Source: Streptomyces sp. ASQP_92
GTDB taxonomy: Bacteria; Actinomycetota; Actinomycetes; Streptomycetales; Streptomycetaceae
Direction of reading: 5' to 3'
Length of the DNA stretch: 49,307 nucleotides
Assembly: GCF_025399895.1 (NCBI RefSeq)
Contig: NZ_JAODUA010000032.1
Coordinates: 1 to 49,307, forward strand
This document shows, piece by piece, positions 1 through 8,874 of this stretch. The position numbers were made by a program, and so were the translations under genes. The notes beneath the pieces were generated by a model. The model ran no database searches. It was not told the DNA's origin and was given only the letters and a program-made list of their open reading frames with translations. Position 1 is the first letter of the stretch, and each line of letters opens with the position of its first letter.

Positions 1-64
1 GTGGCCGAGCGTTACGGAGCGCTGGGCGCAGCGGCTCCCGCATTCGTACCGCTACGCTGGTCAC

Positions 65-349
65 ATGTTCGAAGGTCAGTCGCTTTACGACTACTTCTCC
101 GGCTGCTCTGAACGCGCTGACAAGGTGAGCTTCACGCTTGTTGACGGCAGGGAGTTCCTCGGCTGGGTCCATGAGATGACCGAGGATCACATTTTGGTGG
201 CATGGGCACCCAGTCCGTTCTGCGCCCAGGCTGACGATGGGGAGGCGTGGGCCCCCGAGGACGAGTGGGTGCCGTTCACCGCCCTGGTTCTTGACTCGAT
301 CGCCAGCTACGACCCGTCCGTACCAGGCTGGGTGAATTATCTCAACTGA
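65..349 (+). CDS. Small hypothetical protein
   Basis: A 94-residue acidic, tryptophan-rich soluble protein with no signal peptide or membrane segment. A central stretch (residues about 20-50) alternates hydrophobic and charged residues like a small beta-barrel, and the end is rich in Trp, Pro and Asp. I do not recognise the family. The balanced composition, unlike an antisense shadow, suggests real coding. No good ribosome site precedes the ATG. The window begins 64 bases upstream, so an upstream partner cannot be excluded. The stretch to about 595 holds a 64-codon open frame (405-599) that I cannot assign. Confidence 0.5.
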   Translation: MFEGQSLYDYFSGCSERADKVSFTLVDGREFLGWVHEMTEDHILVAWAPSPFCAQADDGEAWAPEDEWVPFTALVLDSIASYDPSVPGWVNYLN

Positions 350-595
350 ACCGCCCCGGCGACCGCACGGGTGGGAAGGTCTCGACGCCGGGCAGGCACG
401 TGGCTTGCTCTTGGCGGCACTTCGCACCGAAGCGGCCGAAGCGGTCGTCACACTGCTGAAGGCGGAGGAAGTGGCCTCCGAGCAAGTCCTCTGCCGCCCC
501 AGGAGCAAGCAACTCGTGGAGAAAATGCGCCTGTTGGGTGCTGGCTTGGCCGAGGGGTACTTGTGCATTCTTGTTGCCCATTGTGGACTTCCCCG

Positions 596-1132
596 GTGAC
601 CACACGCACCCTGTACCTCATCGCCGCGCCGGCGGCCCGCCCGGCGCCTCCACGTACCCGCCCACGCCGCCCAGAAGGCAGGCTGGGACGTGTGCGGGAT
701 CCTCACGCCGTCCGTGTACCGGTGGCTTAGCGAGGACGCTGACGGCGAGGTCGAGCTTCTGGAGAAGCGGATCGGGCGCCCGGTCCGTTGGCAGTACAAG
801 CTGCCCTCACAGCCGGACGTCCTGCCTGCCCCGGACGCGATCGTTGTGGCCCCGCTCACCAACAACACGCTCGCGAAGTGGGCCACCCGGATCAGCGACA
901 CCCTCGCCCCCGGACTGATCACCGAGGGCATCGGCCTGGGACTGCCGATCATCGCGCTGCCGCATTTCAACGATGCCCAAGCCGTACACCCTGCCGTGGC
1001 CGGCCACATCGCGTTGCCGCGCGAAGCGAGCGTCTCCTGCTCGGGGGACGCGGTTTCGTTCCCCACAAGCCCAAGCACGGCGACCTCGACGCCTACCCTT
1101 GGCAGGACGCTATCGATGCGCTCCCCGCCTGA
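596..1132 (+). pseudogene. Flavoprotein (phosphopantothenoylcysteine decarboxylase-like), frameshifted
   Basis: Homology to the flavoprotein family (HFCD fold: FMN-binding decarboxylases) runs through three segments in two frames. It opens with a strand reading TLYLIA near 600, moves to another frame around 630 (AAQKAGWDVCGILTP near 665-710), and returns to the first frame around 1030 for the end. The middle segment keeps the family signatures APLTNNTLAKWA and GLPIIALPHFN. Two frameshifts mean no intact product. The remaining frames line up end to end, so the decay looks recent. Confidence 0.6.
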
Positions 1133-1199
1133 CGCCCGATCACCAGGCTGCCGGAGCAGTCGTCGTCGCGGTGGCCGTGGTGCGCACCGACTTCGTGAC

Positions 1200-1490
1200 C
1201 TACTGGGGGAGCCGGTAGCAGGCCCCGTCCCGGGTACGGGTGAGGTGGCCGCCGGTCACCATGAAGCGGCGCAGCGCCGGGAAGTCGTCGTACACGGTGC
1301 GCAGCGCGTCGTTGATCTCGCGCTCGGTGTAGTCATGGCCGGGCGCGAAGAGCGTCCCCGCGAGGTGGGCGAGCACCTGCTCGCGGCGCGCGGTCTTGCG
1401 CGGGAGCGCCGTCAGCCGCCCGCGCGAGAAAAGGGCGGCGACTGCGGGGGAGCCGGTGGCGGCGTCCGGGGTGGCGGCGTTGTTCTCCAT
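1200..1490 (-). CDS. DUF2087 domain protein
   Basis: A 96-residue protein. The C-terminal 75 residues match the DUF2087 pattern: LTALPRKTARREQVLAHL, then a YTEREIN motif, a DFPALRRFMV segment and a final YRLP. In this family the domain is often attached to winged-helix regulators; here it stands alone with a short N-terminal linker. The start is the ATG at 1490, preceded by GAGGG seven bases upstream; longer starts have no ribosome site. The function is probably nucleic-acid binding or regulation, which is inference. Confidence 0.7.
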   Translation of the reverse strand: MENNAATPDAATGSPAVAALFSRGRLTALPRKTARREQVLAHLAGTLFAPGHDYTEREINDALRTVYDDFPALRRFMVTGGHLTRTRDGACYRLPQ

Positions 1491-1765
1491 GCGGGCACCC
1501 TCGCGCAAGTGAGCGGCTCGGGGCAACGCAATATCGGCGGAGGTGCAGGGCGAGCGCGGCCGGGTTACCGCCTTCACGTCGGGCACAGGGCACCTCACTG
1601 AACTGCGAGCAGGGCCCCGCCAAGCCGATCCGCGCAGACATCCTGAGACGGCGAAAGATCACCTCCTGGATCACGCGGCGACGCCCGCGAGGCTGTCACC
1701 GACAGCCAAGAGCAACGCTCCGTCCCCCGAAGTCCCTCTCGCCTGCCCGGACGTGAGCCGGACCT

Positions 1766-1880
1766 GTGACCTACTCCCGCACCTTCGCGGACCTGGTCCG
1801 CAACCAGCGCGGACATCTCCTCAACGACTGGATCTGCCAAGCCGAACAGGACGCTCCTCAACCCATCAGCGGGCGGATGG
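1766..1880 (+). mobile_element. ISL3-family transposase fragment
   Basis: About 38 codons resemble an internal part of ISL3-type transposases (FADLVRNQRGHLLNDWICQA followed by EQDAP). The similarity stops abruptly near 1880, and the expected downstream catalytic part is absent. It is a short relic. Confidence 0.45.
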
Positions 1881-2172
1881 GCTTCGTTGCGACTCCTGCG
1901 CCTGGGTCCGCCGCCGCTGACGTCGGCTGGTCGGGATGCAGACCGAGCCGCTGAAGTGCGTCGGCACGGAAGCGCACAGCGAACGTGCCGTGCCAGTGCC
2001 CGTCCGAACGCACACCGCACATCAGGTCGACCTGGACCTCGTCCTCAGCGAACGGGTCCCAGTCGATACCGCGGTCCCGCAGTCAATCCGCTGTCAGCCG
2101 ACCCGGCCGGGGACAACCGGGAACGTTCTCATACCGGAAGAGCGTCACCCATTCGAAAGCCTGATCTTCCAT
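1858..2172 (-). pseudogene. Hypothetical protein interrupted by an in-frame TGA
   Basis: On the minus strand a coding-like frame runs from the ATG at 2172 (MEDQAFEWVTLFRYENVPG) to a TGA at 2085-2083, and continues in the same frame as LRDRGIDWDPFAEDEVQVDL to about 1926. The second half is acidic, Trp- and His-rich and looks like real protein. A single change (TGG to TGA) would explain the interruption. The frame then runs on over the ISL3 relic to 1858, so the original C terminus may have been replaced. The family is not recognised. Confidence 0.4.
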
Positions 2173-2534
2173 GCAGACATCATGCCGCAGCCCGGAACCT
2201 GGCTGCCGACTTTTCTCCCACGGAACTCCGGGTAGAGCTTGAAGACGGCTGTGACCCGCTTCCGTGATCACTCCGCCGGAAAGGCGGCTCACGCGCAGAC
2301 CGGGGAGTTGCCTGAGCATCGATGACTCGGGATGGACGGAGTCCACCATTCTTCGTCGGGTTGGGGTCGTACGAGGCCTTGGTGTCCGCGAGCCGGCCAG
2401 CCCGGACGTGACGTGCAAGTTGTCGAAGTCCTCGGCCCCTTGGCCCCTTGGCCCCTCGGCCCAACGGGGTGTAGAAGGCGAAGCAACGAGTGTCGGCACC
2501 CTGAGGGCTCGGAGGCTTCTTGTTACGTCTCGAC

Positions 2535-2569
2535 AGACAGTCTGTGTACAGATAGTCTATGCGAAGACT
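2535..2569. promoter_or_regulatory. Candidate MarR operator
   Basis: Two inverted repeats lie just before the SRPBCC-MarR operon: AGACAGTCT (2535-2543) and AGTCT-N6-AGACT (2554-2569). They share the AGTCT/AGACT half-site and end 35 bases before the first start codon. That arrangement fits autorepression by the MarR protein; the assignment is inference from position and symmetry. Confidence 0.5.
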
Positions 2570-2604
2570 AAATGCGCGAACCGAGCGAGCCCAGGAGATT
2601 ACTG

Positions 2605-3024
2605 ATGTGGACGTATGAGCACAGCATGGAGACCGACGCCGCGCCCGAGGCGATCTGGCAGCTGTGGGCCGATGTGCAGAACTGGGGGGACTGGAACGCC
2701 GACATTGCGAGCATCCGGATCAGTGGCCCCTTCGAGGCCGGTGCCGAGATCGTCATGACGCCCGCCGGGGACGACCCCGTGCACTTGCTCGTTGCCGAGG
2801 TGGCTGCGAACGAACTCTTCGTGGATGAGGCACGTTTCGACGGGCTACTCCTGCGCACCACCCACCGAATCGGCAAGGGTGAGAGCCTGCGCACCCAGGT
2901 GATGTACCGGATGGAGATCACCGGGGCAGGGGCCGACGAGGTCGGGCCGCAGATCGGTCCGGCCATCACGGCGGACTGGCCGGAGACCATGGCCGCCCTC
3001 GTTGAGCTGGCACAGGCCCGATGA
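2605..3024 (+). CDS. SRPBCC family protein (polyketide cyclase/START-like)
   Basis: A 139-residue soluble protein with the START-like fold pattern: an opening strand (WTYEHSMETDAAPEAIWQLW), the characteristic W-x-D-W segment (NWGDWNADI) and a GPFEAGAEIVM strand. These proteins hold a hydrophobic ligand in a deep cavity; the ligand is unknown. The ATG at 2605 was chosen because AGGAGA sits at 2593-2598; a start 33 bases upstream has no ribosome site. Its stop overlaps the start of the MarR gene (ATGA), so the two are translationally coupled. Binding or modifying the compound sensed by the regulator is a plausible role. Confidence 0.75.
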   Translation: MWTYEHSMETDAAPEAIWQLWADVQNWGDWNADIASIRISGPFEAGAEIVMTPAGDDPVHLLVAEVAANELFVDEARFDGLLLRTTHRIGKGESLRTQVMYRMEITGAGADEVGPQIGPAITADWPETMAALVELAQAR

Positions 3025-3449
3025 CCCTCAAGCCCGGCGACAGCCCCGGTTTCCTGCTCTGGCACGCCACGCTGCGCTGGCAGCGCGACATCGCCGCGGC
3101 CCTCGGCCCCCTGAACCTCACCCATGTCCAGTTCGTTCTTCTCGCCTGCACCTGGTGGATGAACACCCACGACGAACACCCCAACCAGCTCACCCTCGCC
3201 CGCCAGGCCGGCACCGACGTCAAGATGACCTCGCAGGTTCTGCGAGCCCTGGAGACCAAGGGGTTGATCACGCGCGAGGTCGACCCCGGCGACACTCGTG
3301 CCAAACGACTGCATGTCACCAGCGCCGGAGCCGAACTGGCGCCGCGCGCGATCGCGGCCGTCGAGGACGTCGACGCACGCTTCTTTCAGCCGGTGGCACA
3401 CGGCGACGTCGTGGCCCTGCTCAGCCGCCTCGCCCGACCCGAGGAGTGA
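3021..3449 (+). CDS. MarR family transcriptional regulator
   Basis: A 142-residue winged-helix protein. An N-terminal dimerisation helix (LLWHATLRWQRDIAAAL) leads to the DNA-binding part (LTLARQAGTDVKMTSQVLRALETKGLI) and the wing (DPGDTRAKRLHVTSAG), which carries the conserved D-x-R of MarR proteins. It overlaps the upstream SRPBCC gene by four bases. The inverted repeats at 2535-2569 are the natural operator candidate. The ligand cannot be told from sequence. Confidence 0.85.
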   Translation: MTLKPGDSPGFLLWHATLRWQRDIAAALGPLNLTHVQFVLLACTWWMNTHDEHPNQLTLARQAGTDVKMTSQVLRALETKGLITREVDPGDTRAKRLHVTSAGAELAPRAIAAVEDVDARFFQPVAHGDVVALLSRLARPEE

Positions 3450-3630
3450 GCCCTCGCCTCGGACGAGCTGAGGATGAAGCCACCTGTCGTGAATGCCCAC
3501 TTCTTGTGGCCTGAGGCGGCGTCGGGGGCATATCTGAGAGGCCCAGGCCGCCCGGTGCAGCCCTTTACGCCAACCAGACCAGCCAGGGTGGTGGTGACCT
3601 TCCCGTTGGCCCGATGGTCACATGCGAGGC

Positions 3631-4431
3631 TCAATCCAGCCGGCAGGAGAGGTCATCGCCGGTGAAGACGCGCCGTGCGTTGCCGGAGAGGAACAGCTCG
3701 GTCGTTTCCTCGTCGTGGCCCGGTTCATCGAGGTGTTCCAGCGCGTCGGCGGGGGGTGATCATCGGGTAGTTGGCGCCGGCGAGCACCTTCCTGCGACCT
3801 TGCCCGCGCAGCTATTCGACCAGCTCGCGCGGGTAGCGGCGGGCCGTGCATGCGCTGGTGTCGAGTACACGTTGGTGTGCTTGTCGGACGCCGAGATCAT
3901 CTCGGTGGTCCATGGGTAGCGGGTGTGTCCGCACACTGTGGTCAGTTCGGGGAAGTCGAGCGCGACCTGGTCGCTTTAGTGAATGGGGCGGCCGGTCTCG
4001 GACGGGCGCACCGGGCCCGTGTGGCCGACCTGGGTACCGAACGGGGTGTCGAGCTCGACGCAGGCGGCGTACAGCGGGTGATACAGCCGGTCGGTGGGCG
4101 GCAGTCGCCGGAGCCGGGGCACGATCCGCAGCGCCACGAAGCCGAGCTGCTCCACGGCGCGGCGCAGTTCCCGCACGGCCTGTCCCGGCCGCCGGGTGCG
4201 GCCCGCCCCAGCCACCCCGCGCAGCCGTCCGCCGGGCTCAGCGACGAACTCGGCCAACTCGTCGTTGCTGATCAGCACGCCTTGCGGCCCGTACCAGGCC
4301 GCCACAAGGCCGATCTCGACATCGGCCGCGCCCATGGCGGCCACCGTCGTCTCGACCGGCAACGGCTCCTCCCGCAGCCCCGGGTCGTCTACCGGCGCAA
4401 CGACTCGCACATGTCGTGGTTGGGATGACGG
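3631..4431 (-). pseudogene. Amidohydrolase (TIM-barrel metal-dependent hydrolase), decayed
   Basis: The minus strand encodes most of an amidohydrolase of the 2-pyrone-4,6-dicarboxylate/ACMSD-like group. An N-terminal part around 4428-3980 (residues such as GLVAAWYGPQGVLISNDE and ALRIVPRL) is followed by an in-frame stop at 3976. The frame then resumes with the family segment VCGHTRYPWTTEM, carrying the metal-site His, near 3920. A frameshift near 3755 leads to the C-terminal end (ELFLSGNARRVFTG). The N-terminal HxH metal site is missing. The gene is inactive. Nothing is seen in 3450-3630. Confidence 0.6.
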
Positions 4432-4764
4432 AGCGTTGGGTGTTGCACCCACGCATCGGCGGCTGTTATCAAGTACGCCTCCCCGCTGGCGGTATCGGGT
4501 ACCAGCGCCCTCCACCGATGCGGCCCAGCAATCGCTCAACGCATCCATAGCCGGTACGTGTCACCCCGCAGCCACCATCGCGCAGCACCGGGGCCGCCCG
4601 TGTGACCGCCGGGCAAGAGTCAGGCCCTGCGTCATGTGGCCGGCCGGCCGTCGATCGGCCGGCTCATCTGCACGCGGGTTGCGAGTCCGATGATTCGGCG
4701 GTGACCGAATGACCGGCCGCCGGAGGGGTCGCGTCCGCGCGCGGTTCTCCCTAGCCTCCCACGC
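4432..4764. other. Non-coding stretch
   Basis: No credible gene. The open frames on both strands have shadow-like composition. The last 30 bases carry a TAGCCT sequence (4751-4756) about 8 bases before the next ATG, which could be a -10 element for a leaderless or short-leader transcript of the metallopeptidase. Confidence 0.4.
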
Positions 4765-6288
4765 ATGACTCCAACTCGCCGTATCCTCCTGCTCGTTGGA
4801 CCCATGATCGTGCTCTGCGCCCTCCTGACCGGCACTCCGGTCGCGCAGGCGGCCGATCAGTCCGCGAGCACGCCCGACCGGATCAGTTACGACGTGACCC
4901 TGCGCGCCGACGACGCGGGCACCCGATGGGTGGGGAGAGAGCGGATCTCGTTCACCCACACCGGCACGGGCCCGGCGCTGCGCGAGGTGTACGTGCGGCT
5001 GTGGGGCAACGGCGCCGACGGCTGCGGTGGTCCCGGAGGCCCGTCGCCCGTCAGTGTTTCCCGGGTCACCGGCGGTGTCGCCGACGCTCCATCGGTGAAC
5101 TGCACGGCGCTGCGCATTCGCCTGGCCCACCCCCTCGCTCCGGGCGCCCGGACCTCCGTGGGCTTTGACGTGTCGCTGGCGGTGCCGGACCGGATGGCGC
5201 GCTTCGGCCGGGGCGGCGACTTCCGCTATCTCGGCAACGCGCTTCCCGTCCTGGCCGTGCGTGACGGACGCGGCTGGCACCTGGATCCCGATGTGGGCTT
5301 CGGGGAGAGCTACTTCACGCTCGCCGCCGACTTCCGCGTCGTTCTCGACCATCCCGCCCGGCTCGCCGTGCCCGCGACCGGCACGACAACGACCGGGCCG
5401 GGCGGACCGGGCCGGTCGGTCACCGTCTCGACGGCCCACCGCGCACGGGACTTCGCGTGGGCCGCGGGCCCGTTCCGTACCGCCGTGGCGACCAGCCCGG
5501 GCGGCGTGCGGGTGCGGGCCTACTGGACCGAGAACACGGACCCGTCCGGTGTCGCGTCGGCCCGACAGGAGAGTGCGGAGGCGGTGGACTCGTTCGGGAA
5601 GCGCTTCGGCGCGTATCCATACGGGGAACTCGACATCGTCCTCAGCCCGGACTTCACGTTCGGGAGCATGGAGTACCCGGGGTTCGTTCTGGTGTCGACG
5701 GGGCCGGACGGCAGCGCCGTGGTCCACGAGATCGCCCATCAGTGGTGGTACGGGATCGTCGGCGACGACGAGTACGCCGACCCGTGGCTGGACGAGTCGT
5801 TCGCGACCTATGCCCAAGAGCTCTTCTATGGCGACAGCGCGGAGGGCTGCTGGCCCGACGTGTTCTGGCCGCGCCCCGACGCGACGATCACCGCCGACAT
5901 GGGCTACTGGGCCCGGCCCCCGGGCCAGAACGGCTGGACCGCCGTCGTATACCGGGCGGGTTCGTGCGCGCTGCACGACCTCGAGCGTGTACTCGGCACC
6001 CCGGCGATGGAGCATATGCTGCGACGCTACGCCCGCGACCACTGGTACGGCATCTCAACCGACGACGCCTTCATGAGCGCCGCGCAGGCGGCGACCGGAA
6101 AGGACCTGACGGCGTTCTGGCAGGAGCACCGGATCCGGGCGCACGACCGGGGCACGCGTCAGCCGCCGGTCCCTGGCGGGCGCGTCCTCCTCCGTCGGGA
6201 CACGTCCAGGTCTGCGCAGGAGCAGGGGCAGAAGGCCCTGTCCTTGGTGGGACGCCGGGGTGGGGCGATCGGACCGTCGGCCCGGTAG
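4765..6288 (+). CDS. Secreted M1-family zinc metallopeptidase (gluzincin)
   Basis: A 507-residue exported peptidase. Residues 1-30 form a signal peptide ending AQA. An N-terminal beta domain (about 35-220) precedes the catalytic domain. The zinc site is complete: HEIAH at 321-325 and Glu344, spaced HExxH-x18-E as in M1 peptidases. The substrate-anchoring GxMEN motif appears as GSMEYPG at 300-306, a Tyr-for-Asn variant. It should cleave N-terminal residues from extracellular peptides. The last 45 residues or so, after FWQEHRIR, are basic and low in complexity and may be a poorly conserved tail. No ribosome site is clear; a TAGCCT box lies just upstream. It appears monocistronic. Confidence 0.88.
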   Translation: MTPTRRILLLVGPMIVLCALLTGTPVAQAADQSASTPDRISYDVTLRADDAGTRWVGRERISFTHTGTGPALREVYVRLWGNGADGCGGPGGPSPVSVSRVTGGVADAPSVNCTALRIRLAHPLAPGARTSVGFDVSLAVPDRMARFGRGGDFRYLGNALPVLAVRDGRGWHLDPDVGFGESYFTLAADFRVVLDHPARLAVPATGTTTTGPGGPGRSVTVSTAHRARDFAWAAGPFRTAVATSPGGVRVRAYWTENTDPSGVASARQESAEAVDSFGKRFGAYPYGELDIVLSPDFTFGSMEYPGFVLVSTGPDGSAVVHEIAHQWWYGIVGDDEYADPWLDESFATYAQELFYGDSAEGCWPDVFWPRPDATITADMGYWARPPGQNGWTAVVYRAGSCALHDLERVLGTPAMEHMLRRYARDHWYGISTDDAFMSAAQAATGKDLTAFWQEHRIRAHDRGTRQPPVPGGRVLLRRDTSRSAQEQGQKALSLVGRRGGAIGPSAR

Positions 6289-6398
6289 CGCACTCACCTG
6301 CTGGTTGGTGTGCACGGAGAGAAAAGAAGACCGCATGGGGTGGTCATGGCGTCGAAGTAAGGCCAACCGCCGTTAATCGAAGGGTCCCTGACTGACCA

Positions 6399-6587
6399 TC
6401 ATGAGCCTTCATGCAAGGCGCGCGCCGCCTTCGCCGGCCCCACTGTGTTGTTGATGATCGCGGTACGGTCCCCGCTTCCCGTGCCGAAGGCCTTCTGCGG
6501 TTGATGGTCCACGAACAGCATGACCGCATTGTCGGACGTGAGCGGATCCGCGCTCGGGGCGGCGCGGAACTGGACGTCATCGAACAC
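6399..6587 (-). pseudogene. Isochorismatase-like hydrolase, N-terminal fragment
   Basis: Sixty-two codons match the start of isochorismatase/nicotinamidase hydrolases: LTSDNAVMLFVDHQ, with the catalytic Asp in VDHQ, then the first helix TVGPAKAARA. Reading stops at 6399 where a full protein would continue about 130 residues. The Lys and Cys of the catalytic triad are therefore absent. A 3'-truncated relic. The region 6289-6398 shows no gene. Confidence 0.6.
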
Positions 6588-7046
6588 GCCGCCCCCATCG
6601 ACCTCGGCCCGAGGGCGGACGCCACCGCGGCCAACTCTCGTTCACCGGCGCACCGCCCCTCTCCTCGACCATCCCGGGTCCCGCACCTCGCGAGGCTTTC
6701 GCGACGACCTCGTTCTCCGTCCCTCGCTGTGACCCGGCCTAGTTGCCCCTTTGCGAGGGGTGCAAATGCGGTGGCGTCACCATCGACGCAAACCGGCCGC
6801 CCGGTCGTCGCGTCTCGGCCTCGGCCGCCAACTCCTTCGTAGGTGAAACTGACAAGCACCCAACACCCCGGATTTACAACGGAGTTGAACGATGTGAAGT
6901 CAACGCACAGATGCCGTCGTCCCCGCAAGTTCCCGGAGCGCGCCATGCCGGGGCTGCTCTCGGCCGTAACCGTGCCAAGCGGTTGTTCCCTTCTGCGGAC
7001 GCAAGTACAGATATGCGGGACCAGTCGGTACAAGGAGGGGAAAGTC
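6588..7046. other. Non-coding stretch before the ChW protein
   Basis: No convincing gene. An open frame runs into the ChW gene from 6843, but its first 68 codons lack coding character and the good ribosome site lies at 7034-7039. The region probably contains the promoter of the ChW gene; no clear -35/-10 pair was recognised. Confidence 0.4.
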
Positions 7047-7676
7047 GTGAAGAAGACCATAGGCAGGACAATGGGCGTGATCTTGGGGCTCGCGCTGGCG
7101 AGCACCCTGGGAGCCACGGGGGTGGCCGAGGCCGCGGCGCAACCGTCGGGCCCGGCGGTGGCCGCAGCCCCGGCTGTCAGCAGGGCGGGTGCGGGCGGTT
7201 CGGTCGTCGAGGCGCCTGCCGCGGTCGTCGCGGAGCTGAAGGCGGCGACGAGCCGAGCACGTGGCTCGCTCGCGCCCAACGCTCGGGTGGTCTGTTACGC
7301 CGCCCACGTCCAGGACATCGGTTGGCAGCCGGCGGTCTGTGGCGGCAACGTGGCGGGGACGACCGGCCAGAGTCGCCAGATGGAGGCTCTGGCGATCTCG
7401 ACCAGTGGTGTCGGCGGTGTCTGCGCCAACGCCCACCTGGCTGACATCGGCTGGCAGGGCTGGGCCTGCGGCCGGGACGGCGACGTCGTGACGGTCGGCA
7501 CCACCGGGCAGTCGCGGCGCATGGAAGCGCTCGGCGTGCAGGTCGGCACGGGCAGCGTGGGGGCGCAGGCGCACGTGGAGGGTTACGGCTGGCTGGCCTC
7601 GGTCGGCGGCAACCCGGTGTACGCGGGCACCACGGGACAGTCACGCCGTATGGAGGCCGTACGCGTCTGGGTGTGA
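7047..7676 (+). CDS. Secreted ChW-repeat protein
   Basis: A 209-residue exported protein. The start is GTG at 7047 behind GGAGG at 7034-7038. A signal peptide (KKTIGRTMGVILGLALAS..., cleavage near AEA-AA) is followed by an Ala/Pro/Gly linker and three ChW repeats (clostridial hydrophobic W). Each repeat has a GW core and a GTTGQSR(Q/R)MEA end: IGWQPAVCGG, IGWQGWACGR and YGWLASVGG. ChW repeats are linked to cell-surface adhesion and protein or sugar binding; here they are the only mature domain. The first two repeats carry Cys pairs that could form disulfides. A strong hairpin follows 40 bases downstream. Confidence 0.82.
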   Translation: MKKTIGRTMGVILGLALASTLGATGVAEAAAQPSGPAVAAAPAVSRAGAGGSVVEAPAAVVAELKAATSRARGSLAPNARVVCYAAHVQDIGWQPAVCGGNVAGTTGQSRQMEALAISTSGVGGVCANAHLADIGWQGWACGRDGDVVTVGTTGQSRRMEALGVQVGTGSVGAQAHVEGYGWLASVGGNPVYAGTTGQSRRMEAVRVWV

Positions 7677-7716
7677 CCGGAGGGCGGTTCGACGCCGGTG
7701 CCTGATGTCCGGCGTC

Positions 7717-7762
7717 CGACAGGTGGTGGTGCCCGGCTGTGCGCGGGAGCCACCACCTGTCG
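7717..7762 (+). terminator. Hairpin terminator after the ChW gene
   Basis: A perfect 13-bp stem (7717-7729 with 7750-7762, arm CGACAGGTGGTGG) encloses a 20-base loop that itself contains a CCCG/CGGG pair. It lies 40 bases after the ChW stop. No T-run follows, as is usual in actinomycetes. The stretch 7763-8009 shows no gene. Confidence 0.65.
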
Positions 7763-8009
7763 CACATCGTCGTGGTACCGGAACTGGAGGCATGTATCCC
7801 CACGCGCAGGGGGCGGCTTCGGCCCCGGGGGGAGCCGAAGTTCTCGCAACCTGCTGCAGGTGGAAGCCCCTTCGGGGCACCACGACTACCGCGCAACGAG
7901 AATCGCCTAATACCTGCTTGACTACACACCGGGATCGCCACCAGGCGGGTCCTGGAACCTTCGGAGAACAAGAACATGCGCACAACCGCACGCTGCCCAA
8001 TGCCCAGCT

Positions 8010-8591
8010 ATGGCTGAGGGTTTCATCCGGTGGTACCGGGAGTCGGGGGCCACGTCAGTCTTCGCTGAATAGGTGGCGCTGTTCGGCGCGCACGGGATGG
8101 CGCTGGTGCACCCTACAAGGGGCCAGGCCGTGCTTCTCGACATCGAAGGGGAACAGGTCCTCGTAGGGCAGGAGGAGCTCGGTCGCCTGCTCGATCTGCG
8201 GATCGCGTCCCTCACGATGCAGTGGTGGTTGTCCGCGGACACCGACGTCTGTGACGAGTACGTATATGAACCGTTCGGCTGTGAGATCCAGATGCTCTGG
8301 CTGGACGGTCTATACCCCGAAGAGGTGCGACTCGTGGAATCAGCCGTCATCGCCGCCGCGACGCAACGGTCCGTACCGACCCGCGCCGTGGTCGTCGACC
8401 GGCGTGGCATCTCCGACCCGGACGACTGGGACTCATTCATGCTGTACGACGAAGTAGCGGTCCCGCGCTTCCCCGAGAGCGTGATAGCGCAGGAGTCGAT
8501 CACGGAGAAACTCATGCGGGCCGTGCCGGGCCTCGCGAAGGAGAGCGTAGGGGGTCACCTGACCCGGCTTGCCTCAGCTCGTCAGACGTAG
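8010..8591 (+). pseudogene. Hypothetical protein with in-frame TAG; 172-codon main frame
   Basis: The frame from GTG 8073 to 8591 encodes an acidic 172-residue soluble protein (AVLLDIEGEQVLVGQEELG, WWLSADTDVCDEYVYEPFG, VVVDRRGISDPDDWDSF) that looks genuine but is not recognised. In the same frame, a TAG at 8070-8072 directly precedes the GTG, and 20 codons upstream (from ATG 8010) read naturally as a protein start. Either the short form begins at GTG 8073, which lacks a ribosome site, or a nonsense mutation has split a 193-codon gene. I favour the second reading. Confidence 0.5.
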
Positions 8592-8604
8592 CCCGCCGAA
8601 CCGG

Positions 8605-8863
8605 CGCCCTACATTGGACGGGGGATCCAATACGGGACGGAGCCGTGGTGACCGGGGCAAGAAGAACAGTGAGCATCACCTGAACACCGACACCACCGGT
8701 ATCCCGCTTGCCGCCACCTTGACCGGCGGCAACCGCAATGACGCACCCGGCTGATCCCGCTGCCTCAGGCCGTGCCGCCGGTAAGAGCATGCGGGGCCGG
8801 CCCCGGCGCCGCCCGGACGTTGTGCTGGGCGACCGCGGCTACGACCACGACAAGGACAGGCCC
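8605..8863 (+). mobile_element. IS5-family transposase fragment
   Basis: Parts of the DDE domain of an IS5-type transposase remain: a HLNTDTTGIPLAATLTGGNR stretch near 8679-8740, then in another frame RGRPRRRPDVVLGDRGYDHDK, which carries the second catalytic Asp, to about 8853. The frameshift and the missing ends show it is a relic. Confidence 0.6.
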
Positions 8864-8874
8864 GGTGGCCGACC

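Noticed and set aside
4561..6042. A 493-codon minus-strand open frame
   Set aside because: It lies opposite the metallopeptidase, which has a signal peptide and zinc motif, and shows no known domain.
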